A DNA stretch of 64,000 nucleotides from Clostridiales bacterium (GCA_017513085.1 JAFWDK010000015.1:1-64000), one strand, 5' to 3'. Positions 19,307 through 28,447 are shown, counted from the stretch's first letter. Program-made: numbers and translations. The notes: generated from the letters alone by a model not told the origin.

Positions 19307-19340
19307 ACGTCATTCTCCTTATTCAGCTAAGCTAATCACT

Positions 19341-19982
19341 TCAAACGATCGCACGGGCCGCGCGGATCTTCTCTACTGCCTCGTGGCTCAAAGATGTGAT
19401 CTTCTCATAATTCTTCTCCAGAATGTCTTTCTTTGTGCAGACCCAGCTTCCGCCGATAGCAATTATGCACTTTTCCGAAGCAAACTCAGAAAGATTCTCT
19501 GCATTCACGCCGCCCGTCGGAAGGAATTTCACACCGCCGAATACTGAAGACAAAGCTTTGATCGCTTTCATGCCTCCATAGATATTTGCCGGGAAAAACT
19601 TCACTACACTAAGTCCAAGACGAAGCGCCTTCATGATCTCCGAAGGAGTGACGCAACCCGGGCAAACCGGAATCCCCCGCTCCTGACACCAGATCACCGT
19701 ATCTTCATCCAGGCCCGGGGAAACTACAAACTTTGCTCCGGCCTTGACCGCTTCTTCCGCTTGTCTGACATTCAGAACCGTACCGGCTCCGACGATCATT
19801 TCCGGAACCTGCTTAGCAACCATCTCGATTGCCTCTTTGGCACAGGAAGTACGGAATGTGATCTCCATAAAAGTAATGCCTCCGTCAAGGAGCGCTCTGG
19901 CAGTCGGGACCGCATCATTAACGTCCTCGATCACAACTACAGGAACAATGCCTGCTTCATGTATTTTTTCCATCAGATCCAT
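19341..19982 (-). CDS. kdgA: KDPG aldolase (2-dehydro-3-deoxyphosphogluconate aldolase)
   Basis: Splits KDPG into pyruvate and glyceraldehyde-3-phosphate. It is a class I TIM-barrel aldolase of about 213 residues: GGITFMEITFRTSCA, IVGAGTVLNVRQAEEAVKAG, FVVSPGLDEDTVIWCQ, PGCVTPSEIM, the Schiff-base Lys in VVKFFPANIYGG, and FLPTGGVNAENL. A GTG nine bases further up is in frame, but GAGG eight bases before the ATG at 19982 fits better. First gene of kdgA-kdgK, divergent from uxaC. Equivalent to the enterobacterial Eda. Confidence 0.94.
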   Translation of the reverse strand: MDLMEKIHEAGIVPVVVIEDVNDAVPTARALLDGGITFMEITFRTSCAKEAIEMVAKQVPEMIVGAGTVLNVRQAEEAVKAGAKFVVSPGLDEDTVIWCQERGIPVCPGCVTPSEIMKALRLGLSVVKFFPANIYGGMKAIKALSSVFGGVKFLPTGGVNAENLSEFASEKCIIAIGGSWVCTKKDILEKNYEKITSLSHEAVEKIRAARAIV

Positions 19983-20162
19983 CTGATACACCTCAACTTA
20001 CTTCAGTATAGATTTATACTCTTTTTTGCATCTAACATTCTAGCATACAGAGTATGAAAAATCTATACGAAATTCCCCTGTTCCATATAGGATTCGAGTC
20101 AATTTTCTGTTACTATTATATCTGTATCTAAGGGGGAGTTTATTACTATTCGGAGGTATCCT
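19983..20162. promoter_or_regulatory. Divergent kdgA/uxaC control region with partial operator
   Basis: This 180-bp spacer must hold both promoters. At 20040-20048 CTAGCATAC matches nine bases of the operator core seen at 25715 (reverse complement ACTAGCATACTAGT), and CATAC-aga-GTATG forms a small dyad at 20044-20056. The second operator half-site is poor. GGAGG precedes the uxaC ATG. I could not pick a convincing -35/-10 pair for either gene. Confidence 0.4.
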
Positions 20163-21581
20163 ATGGCTACGTTCATCAATAACCAGTTTTTACTGCATTC
20201 CGCTACAGCAGAAAACCTGTACTTCACCTATGCGCAGAACTGCCCGATCGTCGACTATCACTGTCATATCGAGGCGAAAGATATTGCGCAGGACATCACT
20301 TTTAAAAATATTACCCAGCTCTGGCTGGCCGGTGATCACTATAAGTGGCGTCTGATGCGTTCCGCCGGTGTAGACGAACAGTTCATCACCGGAGAAGCCA
20401 GTGACCATGACAAATTCATCGCATGGGCCAAGGTCCTGGAGAGCGCGATCGGTAATCCGCTCTATCACTGGAGCAATCTCGAACTGGTGCGTTATTTCGA
20501 TATTTCCGAACCACTTACCTCTGCCAATGCCGAGAAAGTCTGGGAGATCACTTCCGCTAAACTTGCTTCCGGAGAGATCACTGCCAGAAGCATCATTAAG
20601 AAATCCAATGTAAAACTTCTCTGCACCACCGATGATCCGATCGATGATCTTCGTTGGCATAAAGTGATCGCCGATGACGCGCTCTTTGATACTGTCGTTC
20701 TTCCGGCTTTCCGTCCGGACCGCATCGTCGATATTGAGAAAGGCGGATTTGTAAATTATCTGCAGGCTCTGGGCAAGTGCACCGGTATCGACATTCAGAA
20801 CTGGGATGATCTGAAGCGGGCACTTCGCGACCGTATCCACTATTTCGCCATGCAGGGATGCCGCCTGGCCGATCACGGCATGGAGAAGTTTGTCTTCGCA
20901 GAGACCTCTGATGATGACGCCAATGCTGTACTCCTGTATAGGGTCTCTCATCCGAAGCAGGGTTTGACGAAAGAGCAGATCGCGAAGTTCAAGACAGCCA
21001 TCATGATCTTCTTTGCCACTGAATACAAAGAGCGTAACTGGACCATGCAGCTTCACTTCGGCTGCCGTCGTGACAATAACGAGTCCGCCTACAGGACTCT
21101 CGGTATTAACACAGGATTTGACACGATCTCCGGCTATGCGGACTTCGTTGAGCCTTTGGCCAACTACATGAGTATTCTTGCCATGATCGACAAGCTTCCG
21201 GGCATGATCCTTTACAGTCTCAATCCTAATGACAACGCCATGATCGATACCCTGATCGGTTGTTTCCAGGACGGAAGCAAGCCTATGAAGATACAGCATG
21301 GCTCCGCCTGGTGGTTTAACGACAACATGAACGGCATCCTGAATCAGCTCCGTTCTCTTTCTGAGCAGAGCTACCTTCCAGGCTTTGTCGGCATGCTCAC
21401 CGACTCACGAAGCTTTGTTTCGTACACACGTCACGAATACTTCCGACGCATTCTTTGCAACTTCCTGGGCGATATGGTCGAGCGCGGCGAATTCCCGAAA
21501 CACATGGAGATCCTCGGAAAGATCGTTACCGATATCTGCTACAACAATGCCATGAAGATGTTTACGGAAGAAGGAAACTGA
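20163..21581 (+). CDS. uxaC: Glucuronate isomerase (uronate isomerase)
   Basis: Isomerises D-glucuronate to D-fructuronate (the family also takes D-galacturonate). It is 472 residues long, normal for the amidohydrolase-superfamily enzyme. Visible are the N-terminal metal site PIVDYHCHIEAKDIA, LTSANAEKVWEI, TTDDPIDDLRWH, MQLHFGCRRDNNES and FVGMLTDSRSFVSYTRHEYFRR. GGAGG lies seven bases before ATG. There is no uxaA/uxaB (galacturonate branch) in the window, while uxuA/uxuB are present, so glucuronate is the likely substrate. It ends at a terminator at 21626. Confidence 0.97.
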   Translation: MATFINNQFLLHSATAENLYFTYAQNCPIVDYHCHIEAKDIAQDITFKNITQLWLAGDHYKWRLMRSAGVDEQFITGEASDHDKFIAWAKVLESAIGNPLYHWSNLELVRYFDISEPLTSANAEKVWEITSAKLASGEITARSIIKKSNVKLLCTTDDPIDDLRWHKVIADDALFDTVVLPAFRPDRIVDIEKGGFVNYLQALGKCTGIDIQNWDDLKRALRDRIHYFAMQGCRLADHGMEKFVFAETSDDDANAVLLYRVSHPKQGLTKEQIAKFKTAIMIFFATEYKERNWTMQLHFGCRRDNNESAYRTLGINTGFDTISGYADFVEPLANYMSILAMIDKLPGMILYSLNPNDNAMIDTLIGCFQDGSKPMKIQHGSAWWFNDNMNGILNQLRSLSEQSYLPGFVGMLTDSRSFVSYTRHEYFRRILCNFLGDMVERGEFPKHMEILGKIVTDICYNNAMKMFTEEGN

Positions 21582-21625
21582 CCTTTCCGACTTAAACAGC
21601 ATAAAATCTATAGACAAACAAAAAA

Positions 21626-21663
21626 GGGAATGTCACTGCATATTCAGTGCATTCCCATTTTTT
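21626..21663 (+). terminator. Terminator of uxaC
   Basis: GGGAATG (21626-21632) pairs with CATTCCC (21650-21656), with inner CACTG/CAGTG pairing, followed by ATTTTTTT. An A-run on the other side would let it work in both directions. Confidence 0.8.
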
Positions 21664-21732
21664 CGCATTTTCGGCTATCCATAATCTCTCACATAAAAGC
21701 GCAGCAAAAGAGGCAGCCTCATTTATGCATAA

Positions 21733-21778
21733 AAGAAAAGCCGCCTCCCGGCTCTCTTTGAGAGTTCGGGAAGCGGCT
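21733..21778 (-). terminator. Terminator of the sugar ABC importer operon
   Basis: On the minus strand a long stem, AGCCGCTTCCCG with CTCTC inner pairing and the matching CGGGAGGCGGCT, is followed by TTTTCTTTT, 33 bp past the solute-binding-protein stop. Confidence 0.85.
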
Positions 21779-21810
21779 GTTTCCGCATTTTAAACATCCA
21801 CAAGTATCAA

Positions 21811-23580
21811 TTAACCCTTGTAAGCCTTGTTGTAGAGTTCAACGAGCTTTGCGCAATCCTTGCCTTCGCAAGCCTTAACAAAGTTGTCCCATTCTTCATC
21901 GATCTTCTTCTGGCCGATTACGAAAGACAAAGACCAGGAGTTAACTTCGTCGAGAAGAGGTGTAGCCAAGAGGTTGATCTGCTCGTTCTGATCTTCAGTC
22001 GGAGCAACACCCGGAGCCAACGGAGGTGTCTCACGGTTCTTAGCATTGGAGGCTGTGAAACCTGCTACTTGAGGAGTAAAAGCATCGGACATTTCTGCTA
22101 CAGTATGACCATAGAAGAAGTTACCTCCGCCGTAACCCCACTTAAGACGTACGTCTGTGAGTGTTCCTTCCGGATTGTTACCGAAACCAAGACCGCCGTT
22201 GCAATAACCGTCCTTGAGGACCTTCTTGCCATCTTTGATCTCGTATGTTTCGCCTTCGATACCCCACTTATGGAAAGTATAACCTTCCTCAGAATACCAG
22301 AGCCAGTCAACGAAACGGAGCATCTTAATGAAGTCTTCTTCGCCCAGCTCATCAAGAGCCTTCTTGGAGATCATAACGCCGTTCTCGAGACGAGCGTTAC
22401 CAGCTGTGGAATAGTTGTACAGCTTGCTTCTCGGCGGGATGGTGTAGTACAGTTCGTACTTGCCTTCGCCAAGGTTCTCGACCATCTTGCTCTCTGTGCC
22501 GGCAACAGTACCCTGGTTAACACTCATGATAACTGTCTTACCTGTGTAGAACTTATCCTGAGCAACGTCATCTTCCTGAGTGAATGTTTCAGGATCGAGG
22601 ATACCAGCTTCAACGAAAGCATTAGCCATCTTCAGATACTCTTTGTAGTTATCTGTGATCGGGTTGAAATAGAATTCATCCTTAGCCTGGTCATAACGGA
22701 GACCGTAGTTGTTCTCAAAGCCCCAACCAGCGCTGCAGTCATATGTTGTAGCGATAACGTTCAAGAGGTTACCACCGTTACCATGACCGGATGTACCACC
22801 GCACCACAGGTCAGACCAGATGTAATCGGACTCTTTGCACATGCCGTTCTTAACCATGTAAGCCTTAACTGTCTTAAGGTCTTCCAGGAGATCTTCCCAT
22901 GTCCAGTTAGCTTCCTGAGAAGCAACATCAACACCGGCTGCCTTAAAGATGTCATCACGGATAACAAATGTGTAGTTAAGAAGTACGTCTTCCTTCATGC
23001 CAGGGAGCTTATAGTACTTACCGTTAGCTCTGGTGATCGTCTTAACGTCCGGAGCCATGTTGTACTTGTTGTAGAAGTCTACATAGTTCGGCATATACTG
23101 AACATAGTCAGAAATCGGAACGATAGCGCCGCCGTCTACAAAAGCACTGTCATCATAGATCTTCGGAATGATGTAAGCGGACTCGCCGGCATTGATGTCG
23201 AGAGTAACGTTGTTCATGTAGTCATTGGAGTCATAGGAAATGATATCCAGATGAACATTCGTCAGATCTTCGAGTTTCTTGAAGATACCTTCTGTCTTCC
23301 ATGTATCCTGCATTGCATACCAAGAAGCATCACTGAAGAACATGGTATAAGTTACCTTCTCGTCAGAATGGAATGTCGTGTTCAGACCATACTGATAATT
23401 TTCTTTCTTTTCTGTTTCCTTGGACTCTTCTGCCGAAGTTGCTGCTGTTGTTGTCGTTTCGATTTTATCCGGAACGGCTTCTTTTGTCGTACCTGTTGTT
23501 GTCTCTTTGCTAGAGCAAGCAACTGCGCCGACCATCATGGAAGCAACCAAAGAAAGACTTAAAATTCTTCTTGTTTTCAT
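21811..23580 (-). CDS. Extracellular sugar-binding lipoprotein of an ABC importer (LplA-like)
   Basis: Captures a carbohydrate outside the cell for the two permeases encoded upstream. It has a lipoprotein signal peptide (MKTRRILSLSLVASMMVGAVAC, Cys about 22) and a Ser/Thr/Lys/Glu-rich tether. A family-1 solute-binding fold with many aromatic residues follows (for example SDLWCGGTSGHGNGGN and GYGGGNFFYGHTVAEM). AGGAGG six bases before ATG 23580 decides the start. No ATP-binding subunit is encoded here; LplABC-type systems usually share an MsmK-like ATPase encoded elsewhere. Third gene of the operon, with an intergenic hairpin in front of it. The substrate (glucuronate or an acidic oligosaccharide) is inferred only from neighbours and the shared operator. 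Confidence 0.92.
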   Translation of the reverse strand: MKTRRILSLSLVASMMVGAVACSSKETTTGTTKEAVPDKIETTTTAATSAEESKETEKKENYQYGLNTTFHSDEKVTYTMFFSDASWYAMQDTWKTEGIFKKLEDLTNVHLDIISYDSNDYMNNVTLDINAGESAYIIPKIYDDSAFVDGGAIVPISDYVQYMPNYVDFYNKYNMAPDVKTITRANGKYYKLPGMKEDVLLNYTFVIRDDIFKAAGVDVASQEANWTWEDLLEDLKTVKAYMVKNGMCKESDYIWSDLWCGGTSGHGNGGNLLNVIATTYDCSAGWGFENNYGLRYDQAKDEFYFNPITDNYKEYLKMANAFVEAGILDPETFTQEDDVAQDKFYTGKTVIMSVNQGTVAGTESKMVENLGEGKYELYYTIPPRSKLYNYSTAGNARLENGVMISKKALDELGEEDFIKMLRFVDWLWYSEEGYTFHKWGIEGETYEIKDGKKVLKDGYCNGGLGFGNNPEGTLTDVRLKWGYGGGNFFYGHTVAEMSDAFTPQVAGFTASNAKNRETPPLAPGVAPTEDQNEQINLLATPLLDEVNSWSLSFVIGQKKIDEEWDNFVKACEGKDCAKLVELYNKAYKG

Positions 23581-23619
23581 AGTTTTCCTCCTCATTTAAA
23601 GTGGATGTTTATTTCTGCT

Positions 23620-23650
23620 CCACCCGATCTCCGAGAAAAAGACCGAGTGG
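23620..23650 (-). other. Intergenic hairpin before the solute-binding-protein gene
   Basis: On the minus strand CCACTCGGTC and GATCGGGTGG form a 10-bp stem with two G-U pairs and an 11-nt loop, in the 137-bp gap between the second permease and the binding-protein gene. There is no T-run. Such hairpins often stabilise the downstream message, which would raise the amount of binding protein over permease. Confidence 0.5.
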
Positions 23651-23717
23651 GAACATACGATTTTGAATGACAAGGATCTGATCCATCCCTGTCAGGAAAC
23701 TGTTCCCGGTGGAAGGA

Positions 23718-24656
23718 TCACTCCTTTACACCACCGAGCATCATGCCCTGTACGTAGTATTTCTGAATGAAAGGATATACAAGGATGATCGGAAGTACGG
23801 TAAGCACCATGCTGCAGGAACGAACGTTGGAAGCAACTTTCTGTGCATCCTGGTCGCCTGTTGCGGTAGAACCACGGATGATGGTCTGCAGGTAGTAAGC
23901 TACCGGCCACTTCTCTTTTCTCAAGTACAGGAAAGCCTGATACCAGTTATTCCAGTACATAACGGCATAGAACAGTGTCATAGTCGCCATGATCGGTTTA
24001 GAAAGGGGAAGGGCGATCCTCCAGAAAACTCCGAACTTACTCAGTCCGTCGAGCTCACCGGCTTCTTCGAGATCTTTAGGGGTACCTGCGAAGAAGGATT
24101 TCATCAATAGTACGTAGTATGTGCTGATCATCATTGGGAGAATAAATGCGCCGATCGTATTTTTCAGGCCCAGACGAATAACCAGTACGTAGTTCGGGAT
24201 CAAGCCGCCACCGAAGTACATCGTAAAGATGATGAACGGTGTCAGGATCCTTGTTACCTTCAGATTTGTCTTACTGAGCGGATAAGCCAAAAGTGAAGAT
24301 GTGATCAGGGAGGCAAGCGTACCTACTATTGCGTAAATGATCGTGTTCTTGTAGTAATTCAGGAAGTCGCCCTGTGTTAATACTGCCTTATAGGTATCAA
24401 TATTGAATCCTTTCGGAATGATTCCGTTATATCCGGCTGTCAGTGCCTTGTCCGAAGAAAAAGACTGGGCAACGAGATAAAGGAAAGGATAGAGCGTCGC
24501 TACGGATACCAACACCATGATGATCGCGTTGAATACCAGGAATACTTTGTAGCCCGTGTTCTCTCTTACTTTGAGAGCAGCCGGCTTCGATCCACCGAGC
24601 GCTCCGCGACGTTCTCTAAGACGTGAAATAAAACTCTTCTTTTCCATTTTCTTCAC
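23718..24656 (-). CDS. Carbohydrate ABC transporter permease (LplC/MalG-like)
   Basis: Inner-membrane subunit, 312 residues, with about six helices. The N-terminal cytoplasmic segment is basic, and the first helix is YKVFLVFNAIIMVLVSVATL. The ATPase-contact EAA loop is present as EEAGELDGLSKFGVFWRIALP. Second gene of the importer operon, four bases after the first permease, behind a GGAGGTGAAGAAA ribosome site. Confidence 0.94.
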   Translation of the reverse strand: MKKMEKKSFISRLRERRGALGGSKPAALKVRENTGYKVFLVFNAIIMVLVSVATLYPFLYLVAQSFSSDKALTAGYNGIIPKGFNIDTYKAVLTQGDFLNYYKNTIIYAIVGTLASLITSSLLAYPLSKTNLKVTRILTPFIIFTMYFGGGLIPNYVLVIRLGLKNTIGAFILPMMISTYYVLLMKSFFAGTPKDLEEAGELDGLSKFGVFWRIALPLSKPIMATMTLFYAVMYWNNWYQAFLYLRKEKWPVAYYLQTIIRGSTATGDQDAQKVASNVRSCSMVLTVLPIILVYPFIQKYYVQGMMLGGVKE

Positions 24657-24660
24657 CTCC

Positions 24661-25605
24661 TTAGAACAAACTGCTGTCTGTCAGTTTCTTTGAAGCGAAG
24701 TTTGCAATCGTCAAGAGTGTGAGATTGATCAAACCTTCGAAGAGACCAACGGCTGTCGCGTAACTGTAGTTACCTGATCCGATACCCATTCTGTAAACGT
24801 ATGTCGATACGATATCTGCAGAATCATAGATCATCGGATTGTAAAGAAGGAATACCTTTTCAAAAGCACCGCCGGATCCGACGAGACCACCGATATCCAG
24901 GATCAACAATGTTGTGATCGTAGGAAGGATGGATGGGATCGTGATGTGCCATACTCTCTGGAAGTGACCGGCACCGTCAACGGCAGCCGCTTCATAAAGA
25001 GACGGGTTGATGTTCGCCATAGCAGCAAGGTAGAGGATCGTGCCCCAGCCCATGCTCTGCCATACACCGGAGATCGTAAAGATTGCCGGGAACCATTTCG
25101 GTACGGAAAGGAAAGTAACCTTGGAAGCGCCGAAAGTTGCAAGCAAAGAGTTGATCGGACCGCCGGCGGAAACCAGTTCCTTGATCATACCGCAGACAAT
25201 AACCATGGAGATAAAGTGCGGAAGATATGATACGGTCTGTACGAATTTCTTCCAGTGAATGTTTCTGATTTCGTTGATCAAAAGAGCAAAGATCAAAGTC
25301 AACGGGAATCTGAACAGCAAGTAGGTAATATTCAGAGTCAGTGTATTCTTGAATGCTCTCCAGAATGACTTGTCACCGATAAACTGCTTGAAGTACTTCA
25401 GTCCGCTCCATTCAGAACCGAAGATGCTGGCGCCGGCTCTGTAACGTCTGAAAGCGATGATGTTACCAAACATCGGGATGTAACGGAAGATAACATAATA
25501 AACCACCGGAATAAGAAGCATCAGGTAGATCTGCCAGTACTGACCAAGATGACGCTTGAAATTCGATTTCTTTGCCGGTTGCCATTCTCGTCTATTTAAA
25601 CTCAT
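24661..25605 (-). CDS. Carbohydrate ABC transporter permease (LplB-like)
   Basis: Inner-membrane subunit of about 314 residues with six predicted helices, beginning at YWQIYLMLLIPVVYYVIF. The EAA loop reads YEAAAVDGAGHFQRVWHITIP, the expected contact for the shared ATPase. The frame is open 33 bp upstream, but GGGGAG nine bases before the ATG at 25605 supports that start. First gene of the operon, behind a strong promoter with a full uronate operator. Confidence 0.94.
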   Translation of the reverse strand: MSLNRREWQPAKKSNFKRHLGQYWQIYLMLLIPVVYYVIFRYIPMFGNIIAFRRYRAGASIFGSEWSGLKYFKQFIGDKSFWRAFKNTLTLNITYLLFRFPLTLIFALLINEIRNIHWKKFVQTVSYLPHFISMVIVCGMIKELVSAGGPINSLLATFGASKVTFLSVPKWFPAIFTISGVWQSMGWGTILYLAAMANINPSLYEAAAVDGAGHFQRVWHITIPSILPTITTLLILDIGGLVGSGGAFEKVFLLYNPMIYDSADIVSTYVYRMGIGSGNYSYATAVGLFEGLINLTLLTIANFASKKLTDSSLF

Positions 25606-25714
25606 AGATAACAACTCCCCATAACATGAAACTTTCATACCAACATACCCTGTGTAGCTTGATTACGAGCGGTTAGAGCGAAGTCCTCATTCTCCCTCTC
25701 ACTTGTTCTTCCCC

Positions 25715-25728
25715 ACTAGTATGCTAGT
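25715..25728. promoter_or_regulatory. Operator ACTAG-TATG-CTAGT (importer operon)
   Basis: A perfect inverted repeat of ACTAG around TATG. It lies just downstream of the -10 of the importer promoter, where a bound repressor would block elongation. A half-copy (CATACTAG, 25752-25759) sits in the promoter spacer. It matches the site embedded in the uxuA promoter. Confidence 0.7.
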
Positions 25729-25741
25729 TGTCTACGAGGAC

Positions 25742-25770
25742 AGAATACCACCATACTAGACATGTGTCAA
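25742..25770 (-). promoter_or_regulatory. Promoter of the sugar ABC importer operon
   Basis: On the minus strand TTGACA (25770-25765), a 17-nt spacer, TATTCT (25747-25742). The leader to the first permease is about 130 nt. Confidence 0.75.
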
Positions 25771-25814
25771 TGGGAATCAAGAGATTTTGCGCCTCTTTTT
25801 TAGCGAACTTGCAC

Positions 25815-25850
25815 AAAAACAAAGCCGTCTCGTTACCCGAAACGGCTTTA
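25815..25850 (-). terminator. Terminator of the acetylesterase gene
   Basis: AAAGCCGT (25821-25828) pairs with ACGGCTTT (25842-25849). On the minus strand the stem is followed by GTTTTTG, about 60 bp after the esterase stop. Confidence 0.7.
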
Positions 25851-25908
25851 GTTTCTTATTTTTCTTCATTTAAGCGTCTACTGTAGTTCTCTTAAGCGGT
25901 TACGAAAA

Positions 25909-27441
25909 TTATAAGTCAAAAAGCTCTTTTACCGTCTTTGCCATTCTCTCACCCAATTCGCTCTTTCTTTGCGGGTGCAATTCCCGCGGTGTGCCCAGAT
26001 CGTGTCCCAATGTCACCGCGCAGTCCGCAACCATCTCCGGAGCTTTGCGCTGCTGCTCCTGGATCTCCGCCCAGCCATCCGGCTGCTTACCTGTGATCGG
26101 GTCCTGATAATCCGGCATCTCAACACAAACCACCGGCAGATCCTGTGCGAAAAGCGCCCGCCAGTCTGCGATCATGCTCCGGAACTTCTCATCGTACCGT
26201 CTCGGATCATCGGAATTGGCCTCTCCCTGATACCACCATATACCTTTAAATGTATAATCTTTCAGCGTCCGTACTGATGTCTCGTATAGAGCCGTCGGAA
26301 TCACCTGTCCACGGAGTCCCGGGTCTAAACGTGTCTCCGTCTTTCTTCCGTAGCACATCTTCCATGTTCCGAGAAGTTCGATCTTCTCTTCACCACTGCG
26401 TACATAATATGGATGCTCGGCCACGAATCCACCGCTACCGCATTCAATGATCAGACGGACGCAGATCAGGTTCTTCCCTTTTCTCAGGATCTTTCCGTCA
26501 AACGGATACTTTCTTGGCGGGTACCGATACTCGGTCCTGCCTACCGGCTTTCCGTTAATGAACGTCTGATCGGCATCGATCAGGTCACCAAGATATAAGA
26601 ATGCATCTTCCTGCGGTTCATTTTCTAATATGAATTCCTTATAAAACCATACGATACCTTCATACCCTTTTCCTTCTTCTTCGAGAAGCATTCCCGGAAC
26701 CGTAAAGTCCTGTGCACCTTTCGGTATTTCATTCGGATACGTTATGTCATCGTCAGATTCCAATGCCTGCCTCCAGGCACCATTCTTCTTCTCCTGCCCG
26801 GAAAGGTACGCCGCGAGAACACCATCACCCTGAAACGGAGCATAGATCTTCTCGAAATCGCCAAATTCTTTCAACAATCCGGCCGGCATCCAGGACTCGA
26901 TCGTCGATCCACCCTGTGCAGCAAGGATCAGGCCGATCGGGACATGTGTCTCTTCGTAGATCCTCTTGGCACAGTAGAAACCCAGTGCACTCATAAAAAG
27001 AAGCTCTTCGCCGCAAGCTTTTGTCCAATCCTGATCAGGAAGTTCCGCCGGATTCTCCTCGCAAAGCTGAAACTGCGGCGTGACACGGTACTGTCGGATA
27101 TACGGGTAATCGGATGCATCGATCTCATCTGCAGATACATCACGAGTACGGTAAACCGGAAGTTCCATATTGGATTGACCGGAAAGATAGAAGCAGTCCC
27201 CAAAGCATACATCCTTGATCACGATAGTAGAGCTTCCCGATATGGTGATCTCACAATCGGTTGCCGCTTCATGAGGCGGGATCTTCACCAGAAACTGTCC
27301 GCTTTCCACTTTGCCTTCATATGTTTTCCCTTCCAAAAGCACTTGAACAATCTCTGTCTGGTTTTCTTTTCCCCAGATCGAACACTCTTTGTCTCTTTGA
27401 AGGATCATGCCGTTTCTGAATATTCCTGCCGGTTCTGTCAT
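25909..27441 (-). CDS. Sialate O-acetylesterase-family (SGNH-type) carbohydrate esterase
   Basis: Probably removes O-acetyl groups from a sugar or oligosaccharide. It is a 510-residue protein with the SGNH nucleophile block FYLSGQSNMELPVYRTRD, GLILAAQGGSTIESWMP, an inserted beta-sandwich-like region (about 260-370) and KGIWWYQGEANSDDPRRY. No signal peptide is seen, so it likely acts on imported oligosaccharides. AAGGAG seven bases before ATG 27441 sets the start, 19 codons inside the open frame. Its promoter region carries a copy of the uronate operator. The neighbourhood suggests acetylated glucuronate-containing hemicellulose or pectin fragments rather than sialic acid. Confidence 0.85.
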   Translation of the reverse strand: MTEPAGIFRNGMILQRDKECSIWGKENQTEIVQVLLEGKTYEGKVESGQFLVKIPPHEAATDCEITISGSSTIVIKDVCFGDCFYLSGQSNMELPVYRTRDVSADEIDASDYPYIRQYRVTPQFQLCEENPAELPDQDWTKACGEELLFMSALGFYCAKRIYEETHVPIGLILAAQGGSTIESWMPAGLLKEFGDFEKIYAPFQGDGVLAAYLSGQEKKNGAWRQALESDDDITYPNEIPKGAQDFTVPGMLLEEEGKGYEGIVWFYKEFILENEPQEDAFLYLGDLIDADQTFINGKPVGRTEYRYPPRKYPFDGKILRKGKNLICVRLIIECGSGGFVAEHPYYVRSGEEKIELLGTWKMCYGRKTETRLDPGLRGQVIPTALYETSVRTLKDYTFKGIWWYQGEANSDDPRRYDEKFRSMIADWRALFAQDLPVVCVEMPDYQDPITGKQPDGWAEIQEQQRKAPEMVADCAVTLGHDLGTPRELHPQRKSELGERMAKTVKELFDL

Positions 27442-27544
27442 ATGATTTCTCCTTGTTTCCCTACCCGGTCCGAACCGCCATGCATGGCGGAAGAGCAAAG
27501 TTTCGGGGCAGTGCTTTTTTTACAGAGTAACACAGAAACAAACA

Positions 27545-27574
27545 AATATACAACAGATTCACACTAGTATGTAA
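27545..27574 (-). promoter_or_regulatory. Candidate promoter of the acetylesterase gene
   Basis: On the minus strand TTACAT (27574-27569), an 18-nt spacer, TATATT (27550-27545). The operator at 27563-27576 covers the -35. Confidence 0.45.
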
Positions 27575-27576
27575 GT
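27563..27576. promoter_or_regulatory. Degenerate operator ACTAG-TATG-TAAGT
   Basis: The left half and the TATG core are identical to the operator at 25715; the right half differs (TAAGT against CTAGT). It lies between the divergent esterase and YesL-like genes, over the -35 of the former and about 12 bp upstream of the -35 of the latter. Confidence 0.5.
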
Positions 27577-27588
27577 TTTATTTTTCAC

Positions 27589-27617
27589 TTGTTTTTTCCT
27601 TGTCTTCCGTCTAATAT
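27589..27617 (+). promoter_or_regulatory. Promoter of the YesL-like gene
   Basis: TTGTTT (27589-27594), 17-nt spacer, TAATAT (27612-27617), then GGAGA about ten bases before the ATG at 27641. Confidence 0.55.
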
Positions 27618-27640
27618 ATTGAGGAAAAGGAGATTGTGTC

Positions 27641-28447
27641 ATGAGCGAGAATAACTTCGATCGGATTTCCAAAGGAAGATTGTACAGACTTGGCGATAAG
27701 CTTGGAGATATTATTATCCTGAGTTTGCTTTGGCTTTTGTGTTCTCTTCCTATCATTACTATGGGAACCGCGACCAGCGCGCTGTATTTTGCTGTACACA
27801 AGCGTTTTCATGACAGTTCGGAGACCCCGGCACGGGATTTCTTTCATTCTTTCAAGATCAATCTCCGTCAGGGCATCCCTCTGAATCTTGCTCTTCTGAT
27901 CTACGGAACGATCGCTGTTTTCAACATTTATGTGGCCATCCGCGGATGGAACGGTATCATGCTGCCGACCTGGTACGCACCACTCGCCGGACTTCTGTCG
28001 ATTCCGTTGCTCTGTATGGTTCCTTATACTTTCCCGTATCTTGCGCGTTTCAAGAATACTTTTAAGAATACATTATTCCACAGTTTCACATTCTCCACTA
28101 TGTATCCGGGGCATGCTCTTCTGATGTGGCTTTTGATCCTGGTGTCTTTGGCGCTGATGATCTTCTTCTTCCCCAGCCTGCTCTTCATGCCGTTCACCTG
28201 TTGCTATCTTTGCTGGCGTATCGTGGAGAAAGACTTCGGTTATGCTCTTCTTATGAAGGATAAGAGAGAACACCCGGAGAGATATCAGAATGAAAACTCC
28301 GATAGCTCCGAAGAAGACGAAGAAGATGAGGAAGATGAGGATTGGGACGACGAGGACCAGGATGAAGACGACTCTTCGGATGAGGAGGAAGATGAGGAAA
28401 CGGATGATCAGGACGAAGAACCTGAATCGGACACTGACGAACCTTAA
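27641..28447 (+). CDS. YesL-like (DUF624) membrane protein with a long acidic tail
   Basis: A 268-residue integral membrane protein. The DUF624 part (about 1-215) starts with a soluble RLYRLGDKLGDIIILSLLW, a family hallmark, and has about five helices. YesL-type proteins accompany LplABC-like sugar importers, as in the Bacillus rhamnogalacturonan cluster; their exact function is not established. The C-terminal 50 or so residues are almost only Asp, Glu and Ser (SEEDEEDEEDEDWDDEDQDE and onward), which I do not know as a family trait. It shares an intergenic operator with the esterase gene and is close to the importer. Confidence 0.85.
   Translation: MSENNFDRISKGRLYRLGDKLGDIIILSLLWLLCSLPIITMGTATSALYFAVHKRFHDSSETPARDFFHSFKINLRQGIPLNLALLIYGTIAVFNIYVAIRGWNGIMLPTWYAPLAGLLSIPLLCMVPYTFPYLARFKNTFKNTLFHSFTFSTMYPGHALLMWLLILVSLALMIFFFPSLLFMPFTCCYLCWRIVEKDFGYALLMKDKREHPERYQNENSDSSEEDEEDEEDEDWDDEDQDEDDSSDEEEDEETDDQDEEPESDTDEP

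Noticed and set aside
20190..21299. 369-codon frame antisense to uxaC
   Set aside because: Shadow of the strongly conserved uxaC coding strand; no ribosome site or family match.
22069..23562. 497-codon frame antisense to the sugar-binding lipoprotein gene
   Set aside because: Mirror of a clear coding sequence; composition is typical of antisense shadow frames.
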